A stretch of DNA of 62,438 nucleotides from Candidatus Helarchaeota archaeon (GCA_013375355.1 JABXJV010000171.1:1-62438), one strand, 5' to 3'. Positions 18,059 through 27,492 are shown, counted from the stretch's first letter. The notes: generated from the sequence alone by a model not told the origin. Numbers and translations: made by a program.

Positions 18059-18850
18059 GTGATTTTTATTTCTACAATATTAGGAGCAAATAGGATCCAC
18101 ATTGCATTCCAAGGATTCGAAGTTGATAGGATTGCGAAGCCAATTATAAAATTTAAGGGAGATAAAGCATACATTTTTATTTTTAGGGATGAAAAAACCG
18201 AACAGTTCATAAAACAACATAATTTAATTAAGCAAGAGCTAGAAAAAATTAATATAGAAACTATTTCGATTAACGCAGAAATTCATGATTATAATAATGT
18301 GATTCAAAAGATTTCACAAATAATAAAGGATGAGCGAGAAAAAAATGCGTCGTGTGAAATTTTTATAAATATTTCAGTGGGCACAAAAATTACCGCGATT
18401 GCCGGAATGGACGCCTGCCGGATTTGGAATTGTACTCCTTATTACGTTCTTCCTGAATATTATATACCTGAAGATGATGGAAAAAAACAAAGTTTGAGTA
18501 AAGGAATAAAGGATATTTTTTCGCCTCCTCAATTTGAAATTGTGAAACCGGAAGCAAATTTGATTCAAGCTCTTAAAATTTTGGCTTCTAGTAAGAAAGA
18601 TTGGATGTATAAAAAAGATTTTAAAAAAAAGCTACAGGAGAAAAAAATATTAAAGATTTTAAAGACATATAACGATCCTCGAGACCCTAAGAAAAAATCT
18701 GCTGAATATATGGCATTAAATCAGCAATACATAATACCTCTTAGGGATAAATGGAAATATATTGAACAATCAAATGATAAAAGGAATAAAAAAATAACAA
18801 TAACTAAAATGGGTTATGAAATTTTAGAAATTTTTAAATATTTAGATTAG
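18059..18850 (+). CDS. CARF-domain transcriptional regulator, HFX_2341-like (DUF6293)
   Basis: This 263-residue protein has an N-terminal Rossmann-like CARF half (residues 1-140). It opens with the sequence GANRIHIAFQGFEVDRIAKPI and has the ligand-binding turn sequence INISVGTKITAIAG, near residue 105. The C-terminal half looks like a winged helix (KALKILASSKKDWM region through TKMGYEILE). HFX_2341-type proteins are archaeal regulators whose CARF domain probably senses a nucleotide signal. No cas genes are visible in the window. The start is GTG 18059 with no clear ribosome site, possibly leaderless. It is the last gene of the HNH cluster and ends 23 bases before the convergent flavoprotein gene. 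Confidence 0.7.
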   Translation: MIFISTILGANRIHIAFQGFEVDRIAKPIIKFKGDKAYIFIFRDEKTEQFIKQHNLIKQELEKINIETISINAEIHDYNNVIQKISQIIKDEREKNASCEIFINISVGTKITAIAGMDACRIWNCTPYYVLPEYYIPEDDGKKQSLSKGIKDIFSPPQFEIVKPEANLIQALKILASSKKDWMYKKDFKKKLQEKKILKILKTYNDPRDPKKKSAEYMALNQQYIIPLRDKWKYIEQSNDKRNKKITITKMGYEILEIFKYLD

Positions 18851-18872
18851 AAAAATCAGGTTTATTCTTATA

Positions 18873-20798
18873 TTATAGTTTCATTACTACTTTATAAGCC
18901 TCTTTAATTGCATCCGCAATTTTTCTTGGTTTCTTACAATCTCCAATTTCCTTACATTTAATTCCCTTTTCTTTAATTTCGTCTAAAATGGTCTTATTAG
19001 GTTTTGCTCCAGCTGAAACTATGAAATCATCGAATTCCACTTCGATTTTTTTATCTTTTTGAGAGCAAATAGCTTTATTTCCAATAATTTCTTCAACTTT
19101 GGTTTTTTTAAGAATTTTAATATTCTTATTAGCTTCAATCTCTGGAATTTTTACATTTGCTACCATAACAATGATATTCGCACCGATTCTTTTCATTTGT
19201 TCAATTATAGTAACCTCTTTATCTTCTGCTAGTAATTCAGATACTTCAATTCCGGTCATTCCACCCCCCAATATAGCGACCTTTTTACCAAGAGGAGTTT
19301 TTCCTTCTAAAACATCAATATAAGTTTTATAATCGATTTTGTCAAGCCCTTTAATAGGGGGGATTTCAGGTATTGTACCAGTTGCAAGGATGACAATATC
19401 AGGATTTAGTTCACCTATAACATCCATTGATATTTCAGTATTCAGTCTTAAATCTATTTTTAACTCCTGTAATTTATGTTTATAGTATTTAATAATTGAA
19501 GAAATTTCTTCTTTACCAGGTGCAACACTAGCTAAGTTCAGAGCCCCTCCTATTTTATCAGCTTTTTCCAATAAAGTCACATTATGCCCCCTTAAACTAG
19601 CATATTTCGCAGCACTAAGCCCACCAGGACCAGCACCAGCTATTAAGATTTTTTTGGGAGAAGCACTTTTTTCTATCTCTGATTCTAATTCATGCATATT
19701 TGCATTAATTGCACATTCTATACCACCCATTTGCATTAAGGCATCTGAACAATGGAGGCATGCGATACATCGAATAATATCATCTGATTTATTATTTATA
19801 ATCTTGTTCGCAAATTCAGGATCTGCTATTGATTGTCTACCAAATGCAATTAGATCTGCTTTTCCTTCGTTCAATATTTGTTCAGCTAATTGGGGATCAT
19901 TAATACGACCTACAGTAATTATAGGCACTTTAGAAGTAGCTTTCTTAATATCAGCAGCCAAATGCGAAAAAATTCCTCTAGGTTCATTCATATAAGGCAT
20001 TAAAATAAATTTTGGATCATAAGCACCCGCTGAAACGCTAACTATATCTACTCCTTTTTCTTCCATATTTTTAGCAACGATTTTTGCTTCGTCTATGTCA
20101 AATCCACCTTCAATATAATCTCTACCGTTCATTCTAAAAGAAATAATAAAGTCTTTACTAACTCTACTTTTAATTTCATCAAAAACTTCTAAAAGAAATC
20201 GCATTCTATTGTTTAAATCCCCACCATATTCATCAGTTCTTTTATTATTATAGGGCGATAGAAATTGATTTAATAAATAACCGTGTGCTGCATGAATTTC
20301 GACACCATCAAAGCCAGCTTTCTCAGTTCTTTCTGCAGCGTCACCATATTTTTTTGTTATTTGTTTTATTTCCTCTACTGTTAAGGGTCTTGGGGTTTCC
20401 TTAACCATCCTGTAAAGAAACTGACAAGGTACAGAACTTGCGGATACTGGTTTATTACCAGTAATAAGTGACGTAGCTTGACTTCCAGCATGATATAGTT
20501 GTAAAATGGTTGCTGCCCCATGTTTTTTTATAACTTCTGCTAATTTGGACAGACCTTCAATTTTATCATCCTCACGGATACTTAACATATTGCTTGTCCC
20601 TTTTCCATATTCGTCAAAATAAGTGCCTTCAATATAAATTAATCCAATACCACCGCCTTTTGCACGTTGTTCATAATATTTCAAGATCTTGTCAGTTACA
20701 AAACCTTTTGGATCTGCAAAATTTGTATCCATAGGAGGCATAACTATCCGATTACGTAAAGTACAATTTTTTATTTGAAAAGGTTCCAATAACTTCAT
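18873..20798 (-). CDS. OYE-like NADH:flavin oxidoreductase / 2,4-dienoyl-CoA reductase family
   Basis: A 641-residue three-domain flavoprotein. Residues 1-340 form an FMN TIM barrel with the family signature HAAHGYLLNQFLSPYNN (169-185). Cys344, Cys347, Cys350 and Cys362 (CIACLHC ... C) bind a 4Fe-4S cluster. The C-terminal part binds FAD (GAGPGG, 388-393) and NAD(P)H (LGGGMTGIEVSE). This is the layout of FadH dienoyl-CoA reductase, 2-enoate reductase and BaiCD/BaiH, which reduce activated C=C bonds with NAD(P)H. The substrate is not known; nearby crotonases favour an enoyl-CoA or cyclic enoate. The start is ATG at 20798. Confidence 0.92.
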   Translation of the reverse strand: MKLLEPFQIKNCTLRNRIVMPPMDTNFADPKGFVTDKILKYYEQRAKGGGIGLIYIEGTYFDEYGKGTSNMLSIREDDKIEGLSKLAEVIKKHGAATILQLYHAGSQATSLITGNKPVSASSVPCQFLYRMVKETPRPLTVEEIKQITKKYGDAAERTEKAGFDGVEIHAAHGYLLNQFLSPYNNKRTDEYGGDLNNRMRFLLEVFDEIKSRVSKDFIISFRMNGRDYIEGGFDIDEAKIVAKNMEEKGVDIVSVSAGAYDPKFILMPYMNEPRGIFSHLAADIKKATSKVPIITVGRINDPQLAEQILNEGKADLIAFGRQSIADPEFANKIINNKSDDIIRCIACLHCSDALMQMGGIECAINANMHELESEIEKSASPKKILIAGAGPGGLSAAKYASLRGHNVTLLEKADKIGGALNLASVAPGKEEISSIIKYYKHKLQELKIDLRLNTEISMDVIGELNPDIVILATGTIPEIPPIKGLDKIDYKTYIDVLEGKTPLGKKVAILGGGMTGIEVSELLAEDKEVTIIEQMKRIGANIIVMVANVKIPEIEANKNIKILKKTKVEEIIGNKAICSQKDKKIEVEFDDFIVSAGAKPNKTILDEIKEKGIKCKEIGDCKKPRKIADAIKEAYKVVMKL

Positions 20799-20841
20799 AA
20801 TCTTCCCATTTTTTTTCGTGATTTTAAATAACTACAAGATA

Positions 20842-20908
20842 TAACCAAAAAAAATAACAATCAGCAGAATAAAAAATATTTCTAATAAAAAACATAATAT
20901 TTTGGTTA
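20842..20908. promoter_or_regulatory. Inverted repeat in divergent promoter region
   Basis: TAACCAAAA (20842-20850) and TTTTGGTTA (20900-20908) are exact inverted copies in the 211-base gap between the divergent OYE-like and DUF998-like genes. The 49-base spacing fits two half-sites of an operator better than a hairpin. Only sequence symmetry supports this. Confidence 0.3.
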
Positions 20909-21009
20909 CAAAATTTTAATCTCTATAATAAGATTAAAGCTTCTTTAGAGGATATATTACAACTTTAAGATAAGCAAATATTTTAGATAAATTATGAAGA
21001 GTTGGAATT

Positions 21010-21641
21010 ATGGATTGGAACATAAAAGAATGGCCAATAAGCCTTATAACAGCAATTATTGCTAATATTTTATACTATGCTTTTTTAATACCTGCATCAT
21101 TTACATTTCTAAAATTTCCATTTCAAGCATACAATCCATTTCTTGATACTGTATCTTCTCTAGGAGACACGGGAAAAAACCCTAAAGGTTGGATACTGTT
21201 TAGTATCTGTCTTATTCTAATAGGAATTACTCTAGTTCCATTTTTTATTGATATGAATCGATGGTACGACAAACAACCTGAAAAAAAGAAATTAGTAAGA
21301 ATAATTCAAATTTTGGGATATCTAAATAGTATCTCTATGGTAATGATAGGTTTTTATCCAACCGACATTCGATCATTTGAGCATGGTTTTTGGAGTCTTA
21401 TGAATTTTCTCTTTATAGTTTCAATGATAATAATTACAATTATCGCATTATGGGATCATCCATCCTATATAAGACAAATATCTTATCTTGGAGTCTTTAC
21501 ATGCGGATTTTGCTTCTTTATATAATATTTGGGATTTTTAACCTTCGGGGAGTTACGACAATTTGGGAATGGCTAACTTTCATGGCTGCTTTAGCTTATG
21601 CTCTGGCAATTGCTCTGAATATATACAAAAAAGGACTATAA
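21010..21641 (+). pseudogene. DUF998-like membrane protein with frameshift
   Basis: The first frame (21010-21525) encodes 171 residues with five TM segments and DUF998-type features (FLDTVSSLGD, FYPTDIRSFEHGFWS). It stops at TATATAA just before the expected last helix. That helix appears in the -1 frame (within 21390-21641), as a hydrophobic stretch then TIWEWLTFMAALAYALAIAL, the usual end of the family. A single-base indel between about 21480 and 21520 would join them into a ~210-residue, six-TM protein. The role of DUF998 proteins is unknown. Assembly error, real frameshift or a tolerated truncation remain possible. Confidence 0.65.
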
Positions 21642-21742
21642 TGGTATTTCTGCTTATTTCTTCTTTTTTCTACTTCAAAATCCATAAACTGGCATTCCTA
21701 TAACTTTAAAAATTTGAATGATTCTTTTTAAAGGGATAAAAA

Positions 21743-23140
21743 TTGACATTAAAAGATGAACTGATAAAAGGCTTAAAAGAGACCTTGGGAGTAGATTATG
21801 TCGCCACAGATAAAGAGATTTGTTATACTTATTCTATGGATGCAAGTCCCATCCCAGGTCATATTCCAGATATTGTAATTCGACCAGAAACAACAGAAGA
21901 AGTTTCAGAAGTTATGAAATTAGTAAACAAATATAAAACTCCAGTTTATCCCCGTGGAGCTGCAAGCTCTTTGGTATTAATGGGTGTGCCTCTCCAACCT
22001 GGTGGCATCTCTCTTGATTTGACGAGAATGAATAAAATAGTGGAGATTGACGAGGATTCTATGAGTGTCACTGTCCAGACCGGCATTACTTGGGGAGAAT
22101 TGGAATATGAATTAAAGAAGAAAGGTTGGTATACAGGATTTGTTGGACCTGGCCCCGGTCTCTCGGCTACGATTGGAGGAGGAATTTCTGTTGCATCAGC
22201 ATATTATGGATCAGCTAAATATGGAACTGCTTGTGATATTCTCCTCGGATTGGAAGTTGTTTTACCAACTGGTGAGATAATTAGGACTGGTTCTGCTGCG
22301 CTAGATACGGCAAAAAGACATACACGTTATGGTGTTGGATTAGATTCAACCGGTATTTTTTGTGGAGATCAAGGAATCATGGGAATAAAGACTGAAGCTA
22401 CTCTAAAATTATATCCATACCCAGAAGCCATAGGATTTTTTGTTTATGGTTATGAAGATGAAGATCTACTTCTAAAAGCACTTCATAAAATGGCATCCTT
22501 GAGAATAGCTTCGGATATTTGCTTTATAGATAAAGAAGCAGGACTAGATTTTGGTGGAAATCCAGAACGATTCCTCATTCATGGTAAAATAGAAGCGCAC
22601 AGTGAAAAAGAATTGAAAGCCCAATTGGAGCTTTTTGATAAAATTGCTAAAGATACAAGGGGAATAAAAAAACCCGATTCTTTTTCAAAAATAGCTTTAC
22701 ACGATCAAAAATACGAGTTTCTTGAATTAGCAGGTTTTATGGGGAACTTTTTTAGCCCTTGCCATAAATTACCAATTTTCGAATCTAAAAAAGTTCATGA
22801 TTTATATTTAAATCATATCAAAGCTCATAAGGAAAATCTAAAGAAATACAAAGTTACAACCATATATTATCCGTTTGTAGTTCACGGGCATCTAGTTCTT
22901 GTTCCTGAGATCCAAGTTCCAATACATGATCCAGAAGGAAGAAAATTCGGTGTTAAGTTCTGGAAGGATTTTATTGAAAATGTAATAAATCAGGGATCTG
23001 TCCATTATTGGCTCGGGAAAGTGATCGGAGACATGGTAGTTGAACATTATCGTCCAGAATATTTTGATTTTATAAAAAGACTAAAAAGTACACTTGATCC
23101 AAATGGAATTTTAAACCCAGGCTTATTAAAATTACCATAA
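21743..23140 (+). CDS. FAD-linked oxidase, GlcD/D-lactate dehydrogenase-like
   Basis: This 465-residue protein has the PCMH-type FAD-binding fold in the first half (IRPETTEEVSEVMKLVN, then the FAD-loop region with PRGAASSL and ATIGGGISVAS) and a FAD-oxidase C-terminal domain. It ends in LDPNGILNPGLLKLP, typical of this family. Such enzymes oxidise 2-hydroxy acids (lactate, glycolate), aldonolactones or, in one branch, alkyl-DHAP lipids, usually passing electrons to an Fe-S partner. No Fe-S partner is adjacent on this strand, but a related oxidase/Fe-S pair lies at 27.5-30.6 kb. The start is TTG 21743 behind AAAGGG. Confidence 0.85.
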   Translation: MTLKDELIKGLKETLGVDYVATDKEICYTYSMDASPIPGHIPDIVIRPETTEEVSEVMKLVNKYKTPVYPRGAASSLVLMGVPLQPGGISLDLTRMNKIVEIDEDSMSVTVQTGITWGELEYELKKKGWYTGFVGPGPGLSATIGGGISVASAYYGSAKYGTACDILLGLEVVLPTGEIIRTGSAALDTAKRHTRYGVGLDSTGIFCGDQGIMGIKTEATLKLYPYPEAIGFFVYGYEDEDLLLKALHKMASLRIASDICFIDKEAGLDFGGNPERFLIHGKIEAHSEKELKAQLELFDKIAKDTRGIKKPDSFSKIALHDQKYEFLELAGFMGNFFSPCHKLPIFESKKVHDLYLNHIKAHKENLKKYKVTTIYYPFVVHGHLVLVPEIQVPIHDPEGRKFGVKFWKDFIENVINQGSVHYWLGKVIGDMVVEHYRPEYFDFIKRLKSTLDPNGILNPGLLKLP

Positions 23141-23157
23141 AAGAAAAAAAAGGTTGC

Positions 23158-23448
23158 TTATTCTTCTACCAATTTTAAATTGTTCTTTTTTGCATAATTT
23201 CGAGCTTCATTTTCATCTTTAAAAGAATTGATGATATCGTAGACCAAAAGGTGTTTTTCTCCTTTAGCAGAAACTTCAATCATTGGTCTCGTCATAGTAC
23301 CTGGGTCAAAATAGACCTCTAATAAATATATTTTTACATCTTTCGCAGCTTCCCTACACTTCGCACAGCCTCTGGGTCCTTTTGCACAGTGAGGAATAGA
23401 CATTCGCCTTATCACATGAAGTGGTTCTAAAAAATCGTCAGGTTTCAT
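23158..23448 (-). CDS. Small HCxxGPxxCxKC protein (96 aa)
   Basis: This 96-residue protein has an N-terminal Cys/His knot, SIPHCAKGPRGCAKCREA (about residues 17-34), likely to bind zinc or an Fe-S cluster. A small alpha/beta part follows, with MTRPMIEVSAKGEKHLLVYD and an ending of NYAKKNNLKLVEE. The gene just upstream (23453-23757) is a duplicate. The knot HCAxGPxxCxKC is shared exactly by both copies. I do not recognise a named family. The two copies sit about four bases apart and are probably one operon. Confidence 0.7.
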   Translation of the reverse strand: MKPDDFLEPLHVIRRMSIPHCAKGPRGCAKCREAAKDVKIYLLEVYFDPGTMTRPMIEVSAKGEKHLLVYDIINSFKDENEARNYAKKNNLKLVEE

Positions 23449-23452
23449 TCAA

Positions 23453-23757
23453 TTAATCCTCCACGGGAGTATCTTTTAAAAGATTGAATCCCTGCTTATT
23501 TGCATATTCTTCAGCTTCTTTTGGGTTTTAAAACCTTGAATAACAACATAACCAACAAAATTTCTTTTTCCATCCTTTATAATTTCAATAATGGGTCTTG
23601 CATATTCGCTTGGCTCGTAATCTGCTCGTAATAAATAAAATTTTTTTAATTTTTCTGCTTCTTTACATTTTTCACATCGAAGTGGACCTCTTGCACAATG
23701 ACCAAGGCTCATCCATTTAATAACATAATCGGATTCTTTATTATTTTGGGGTTTCAA
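23453..23757 (-). pseudogene. Paralogous small HCxxGPxxCxKC protein with apparent 1-base frameshift
   Basis: As sequenced, the frame from 23757 stops at 23476 after 93 residues with an odd tail (TQKKLKNMQISRDSIF). Adding one A to the A-run in GGTTTTAAAACCC restores a tail of KNPKEAEEYANKQGFNLL that matches its neighbour's sequence KDENEARNYAKKNNLKLV and ends at 23453-23455, directly before the next gene. The knot SLGHCARGPLRCEKCKEA is intact. A homopolymer error is the simplest explanation; a true frameshift would remove only the last third. Confidence 0.7.
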
Positions 23758-23833
23758 TCTTATTCATCTGAAAATTTTAGTAAAATTATATGTATTTGAT
23801 GAAATTATACTTAATTAATCAATTTAAAACTAG

Positions 23834-24130
23834 GTGTTGAAAATAGAAGATCTGTCAAAAGTCGCAGTTAAAGTAGCAGAAGGAATTTTTAGTGGGAAAA
23901 ACTCTATTGAAATTGACAATAAATCTTATAAAGTTCAAGTTTTCGCTAAAAGTGGATTAAGATATGTTGATATAGGCTATTATAGAATTGTGGAGCAAAA
24001 TCCAAAAAAAAGTTCGAAATGGGCTAAAATGGCAAAAGCTGGAAAAAAAATTGTTTGGGTTTTTAAGGGTAGAAAGTATTATGCAAGAGTTGTAGATGGA
24101 CATTTCACATTATTAGGGCATAAAAAATAG
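23834..24130 (+). CDS. Small basic protein, unknown (98 aa)
   Basis: This 98-residue protein is Lys-rich and mostly beta (VQVFAKSGLRYVDIGYYRIVEQ, then a KKSSKWAKMAKAGKKIVWVFK run, then RKYYARVVDGHFTLLGHKK). It could be a small SH3-like or nucleic-acid-binding fold, but I recognise no family. The start is GTG 23834, with TTG 23837 as an alternative. It is divergent from the Cys mini-protein pair and convergent with the GHMP kinase gene four bases away. Confidence 0.55.
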   Translation: MLKIEDLSKVAVKVAEGIFSGKNSIEIDNKSYKVQVFAKSGLRYVDIGYYRIVEQNPKKSSKWAKMAKAGKKIVWVFKGRKYYARVVDGHFTLLGHKK

Positions 24131-24134
24131 CATA

Positions 24135-25511
24135 TTAAAGATAATTTTCTAGTTTAAAATCCTTCGATAAGGGAACTGGATGTATAATTACACCGGAAGA
24201 GGGAACTTTTAATGAATCTTCTGCGATTTTTTCGGCATTTGGAATATATTTAAAAACTATGTCTTCATCATTTTGATCTAGTGGCTTTGTTGTGATGAGA
24301 AGAAATGATCCGCCTCCCGAAGCTCCTAAAACTTTGCCAAAATACAATTTTTCATTTGACTTTGTGTTTAATTCATTCATAGTCCTAGAAATATTTAATG
24401 GAACAATCCCTAATGAGTTAAAATTTGATTGTAGCATATCGAAGAGAGTTTTAATTTCCTTAAGGTTACTATGATGTCCATTATCTTGTAATCTTTTAAC
24501 GAGGACTTCTGAAATCTTGCTCATTTGATCAAAAGTAAGAGAATAAATGTCCCAAAACTCTTTTGATTGTGAACTCATATTTTTAATCATTTTAGGTGTT
24601 GAAGTTCGAGTTCCTGAATAATATATTGTAAAATATAAATGATTTAATAGATCTGAATTGACCTTGAGAGTTGATATCATCGGACTACCTAGCAAATCCA
24701 GATTTTTAATTTGGTAGATTTTTTGAATAAAATCATTTATTGGAATTTCTTTAAATTGAGATTGTTCACTTTTCTGGAGTTCAAAAAATTTGGTCAGATC
24801 TAATTGAAAAATCTCGCCTTTTTCTAGCGGAAAAATGCATGGAATAACACTAAAGCCCCCAGCAATGCCTTTTAAATCCTCCACGTGTCGTTTACCATGA
24901 TGGTAAGCATCTTCCAATAGGATTGCTACTAAAAATATCAAAGTCCTATCTTTTGAAGTTAGCTTTTCTGATACGATTCCAAGCTTGTGCATTGTTGCTA
25001 AAGCTAAGAGAGAGGCGAATACAGCACTACTGCCCAATCCACCTCGAATAATTATATTACTAATGATAAAGAGATCAAGACATAGGTCGTTAATTTTTCT
25101 AACCATATTCTCATTGTATAGTGGGTGTTTTATAGTTGCTAATACTTTCTTTAGAGCATCTTTCCATTTTATACATGAATCTTTAATGATTTCAATCCAA
25201 TCTTTAGTAAGTCTTTGCGTTAAATCAATGAAAATTCCTCTTTGATCCCTTTCATAGATTCTAGTAATATTAACTTCTTCAGCATCAGATGCTATGGATT
25301 TATTATAGAATTTAAATGAAATTAAAGTTCGGGCGTTTACACCCATAAGTAATGAAGTTCCGGAATGGAAAATTAAATATTCTCCGGTTAAAAATGCTTT
25401 TGCATTTGATGAAACCAATAAATCAGAATTTTGGATGCGGTCCCTAATTTCATTTTCGATTCTTACTTGTGCTTTTGGAAAAATATTTCTCTTAGTATTA
25501 GGATGAGTCAT
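24135..25511 (-). CDS. GHMP kinase (mevalonate/phosphomevalonate-kinase type)
   Basis: This 458-residue kinase has motif 1 (SSNAKAFLTGEYLIFHSG, about residues 34-51), motif 2 (IIIRGGLGSSAVFASLLA, with GGLGSS at 157-162, the ATP phosphate loop) and C-terminal motif 3 (GKVLGASGGGSFLLIT). Size and the opening GEYLIF-type motif resemble phosphomevalonate kinases of the Erg8 kind more than the shorter mevalonate kinases. Galactokinase-like or other sugar kinases of the superfamily cannot be excluded. In archaea such an enzyme would feed isoprenoid lipid synthesis. It follows the SCP2-like gene at 33 bases. Confidence 0.78.
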   Translation of the reverse strand: MTHPNTKRNIFPKAQVRIENEIRDRIQNSDLLVSSNAKAFLTGEYLIFHSGTSLLMGVNARTLISFKFYNKSIASDAEEVNITRIYERDQRGIFIDLTQRLTKDWIEIIKDSCIKWKDALKKVLATIKHPLYNENMVRKINDLCLDLFIISNIIIRGGLGSSAVFASLLALATMHKLGIVSEKLTSKDRTLIFLVAILLEDAYHHGKRHVEDLKGIAGGFSVIPCIFPLEKGEIFQLDLTKFFELQKSEQSQFKEIPINDFIQKIYQIKNLDLLGSPMISTLKVNSDLLNHLYFTIYYSGTRTSTPKMIKNMSSQSKEFWDIYSLTFDQMSKISEVLVKRLQDNGHHSNLKEIKTLFDMLQSNFNSLGIVPLNISRTMNELNTKSNEKLYFGKVLGASGGGSFLLITTKPLDQNDEDIVFKYIPNAEKIAEDSLKVPSSGVIIHPVPLSKDFKLENYL

Positions 25512-25543
25512 AATTGATCCTTCTTTTTAATCAAAAGTTAAAA

Positions 25544-25969
25544 TTAAAAGTTAAAATCTTTTCGCCATTTCTTATACCCAATTCGCCAAAGTTTTAACCT
25601 AGGTTTATTGAGTTTGTTATCTACATCGATTCCCGGTTTTGGATTATCCATAACTTCATTATACCGGGCGTAATAAAGGTCTGCACTCGGATTTCCCTCA
25701 ATTAAACTTAAAATTCCATTTTCTGTAAAATATAGGATCAAATCTGGTTTAATATCTGGCTTTTCTTTCGTCATTACTAATTTATTTTCGTCTACCTTAT
25801 ACAAAAAATAATGTAATTTTGCATTCTCAGCAGCGGAGTCATCTATTGAATTTTCAGTAATGAGGTATTCCCAACATGCATTAATATGGAGATGTCTCAT
25901 TAAATCTGGGTTGTTTGGAAAAAAATTCTTTAATATTTGGTATAATTCTTCAGAATCCATTTCAACCAT
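25544..25969 (-). CDS. SCP2-like (sterol-carrier/lipid-binding) protein
   Basis: This 141-residue protein has the feel of the SCP2 fold: PDLILYFTENGILSLIEG (about residues 75-92), then LYYARYNEVMDNP and ending LWRIGYKKWRKDF. The same pattern, including a final GYGKF, is seen at the C-terminus of the Fe-S protein at 27493, so the two are homologous modules. SCP2 domains hold fatty acyl, sterol-like or other hydrophobic groups. Its ATG follows the aldehyde dehydrogenase stop by five bases, so it is the last gene of the operon before the GHMP kinase. Confidence 0.65.
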   Translation of the reverse strand: MVEMDSEELYQILKNFFPNNPDLMRHLHINACWEYLITENSIDDSAAENAKLHYFLYKVDENKLVMTKEKPDIKPDLILYFTENGILSLIEGNPSADLYYARYNEVMDNPKPGIDVDNKLNKPRLKLWRIGYKKWRKDFNF

Positions 25970-25974
25970 TATGA

Positions 25975-27468
25975 TTATTTTATTTTTTCCAAATTCGCAG
26001 GGGTTCCATCATAAATATATTTAGCAAAAACTAAATCTTGAGGATAGTATCTTGCTCCTGCAGGCCAACTAGAATCTTTAATTCCCCCTAATGCAACTGA
26101 AATATCGGTTAACATCGGTTTAGCATTTATATATATATTGGCGGCTTCTAATTGCTTCTTAAAAGTTTCAATATTCTTCAAATTCGAGGTATAAGCAACT
26201 GCTCGCATACCATAGTTGCTAGCATTTGCAAGTCTAATTGCATCTTTTAAGTTATCAGCTTTGGTTACGGAGCGAACAGGTCCAAATGCTTCTTCTCTCC
26301 ATAAAAAAGGAGCTTTAGATATATCTTCACATAGTTCTGGTCCTATTTCTACCAAAGTTGGCTTATAAAATAAGCCGTAGTCTTCACCAGGATCAATCTT
26401 TTCACCGCCAGTATAAATCTTGCAGTCATACTTTAAAGCATCTTGGACCATTACTTCCATCATCATTAATATTTTACGACTACCTAACGGACCAATATCC
26501 ACATCAGGATCCGTGGGATCTCCGTATTTTAAATTTTCAATATTTTTAATTAACAACTCAATATAATCATCATAAATATCTCGATGAACTATAACTCGTT
26601 TCATCGAAAAACATTGTTGTCCTGAATTTGTATAGCTCGCGTTGACATTCCATTTGGCAACTTGCTCTAACTTTACATCGTCCATAACAATCCCCGCATC
26701 ATTTCCTGCACATTCAAAGATGAATTGTTTGAATGGGAAAGTGTACATATCAATGCCCATAGATTTATCTACCGATTTTTTCAGAATTTTAGCATAACGT
26801 ACTAAAATATCTTTAGCGGTGTGTGAGGCAGATATACATAAAAATGTTTTAACTAGTGCATTTTTGAGAAACTCATTAACAGCCCATTCTCCGGGAGCAA
26901 TTGCTAAATTAAATGCATCAAGAGCAGGAAGTTCCATTTCTTCCATCATTTCAAAAGCCATTCGCATAGTTAATGGACAAGCTGTTGATGGCTTGACTAT
27001 TGCAGGGTTTCCCACAAGATAATTTGCACCCATTTGATACAATGGCAAACTTATAGGAGTATTTCTAGGGGCAATACAAGCCGCTAATCCTTGTGGAACG
27101 TATTTAAGTCTGGAAAATTGTTCGCCATCCATATTTGTAAGTGGTTTATCTTCCAAAAATTGGTAATACCACTCACAAAATTTAAATCCAGTCGTGACTA
27201 TAGCCAATTCCCACTCGGAATATTTAATGGGTAATCCCCCTTCTGCGACTATAAGCTTTTTTAATTCTTTCTTTTTAAATCGCAATCGAGTTGCAACCTT
27301 ACCAAGTAATTTTACTCGTTCAAAAAAATCCATTTCTTTTAATTTATCCCAATTTCTATGAGCATTCTTAATTTTGGAGTTTAGAGTTTCTTTAGTATCT
27401 GCAGGAATTGTATCAACAATCTCCCCAGTATATTTATTTTTAATTTTTAATTCTTGTGGTGTTGCCAT
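25975..27468 (-). CDS. Aldehyde dehydrogenase (NAD(P)+-dependent)
   Basis: This 497-residue member of the ALDH superfamily oxidises an aldehyde to an acid. Catalytic residues are Cys286 in NSGQQCFSMK and Glu252 in FIFECAGNDAG, with Asn136 in APRNTP (usually PWNFP) and the cofactor region IVKPSTACP. The start at ATG 27468 is preferred over GTG 27477 because AGGTGA sits six bases before it. It lies between the Fe-S/SCP2 protein and the SCP2-like protein, so the substrate may be a lipid-derived aldehyde, by inference. CoA-acylating activity is less likely, because Glu252 is present. Confidence 0.92.
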   Translation of the reverse strand: MATPQELKIKNKYTGEIVDTIPADTKETLNSKIKNAHRNWDKLKEMDFFERVKLLGKVATRLRFKKKELKKLIVAEGGLPIKYSEWELAIVTTGFKFCEWYYQFLEDKPLTNMDGEQFSRLKYVPQGLAACIAPRNTPISLPLYQMGANYLVGNPAIVKPSTACPLTMRMAFEMMEEMELPALDAFNLAIAPGEWAVNEFLKNALVKTFLCISASHTAKDILVRYAKILKKSVDKSMGIDMYTFPFKQFIFECAGNDAGIVMDDVKLEQVAKWNVNASYTNSGQQCFSMKRVIVHRDIYDDYIELLIKNIENLKYGDPTDPDVDIGPLGSRKILMMMEVMVQDALKYDCKIYTGGEKIDPGEDYGLFYKPTLVEIGPELCEDISKAPFLWREEAFGPVRSVTKADNLKDAIRLANASNYGMRAVAYTSNLKNIETFKKQLEAANIYINAKPMLTDISVALGGIKDSSWPAGARYYPQDLVFAKYIYDGTPANLEKIK

Positions 27469-27492
27469 TAATTTCACCTACTTTAAATTAAT

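Noticed and set aside
17836..18120. Similarity of GFQVDKKDCPI (small peptide) to GFEVDRIAKPI (CARF protein)
   Set aside because: It is about ten residues only and the rest does not align; treated as coincidence.
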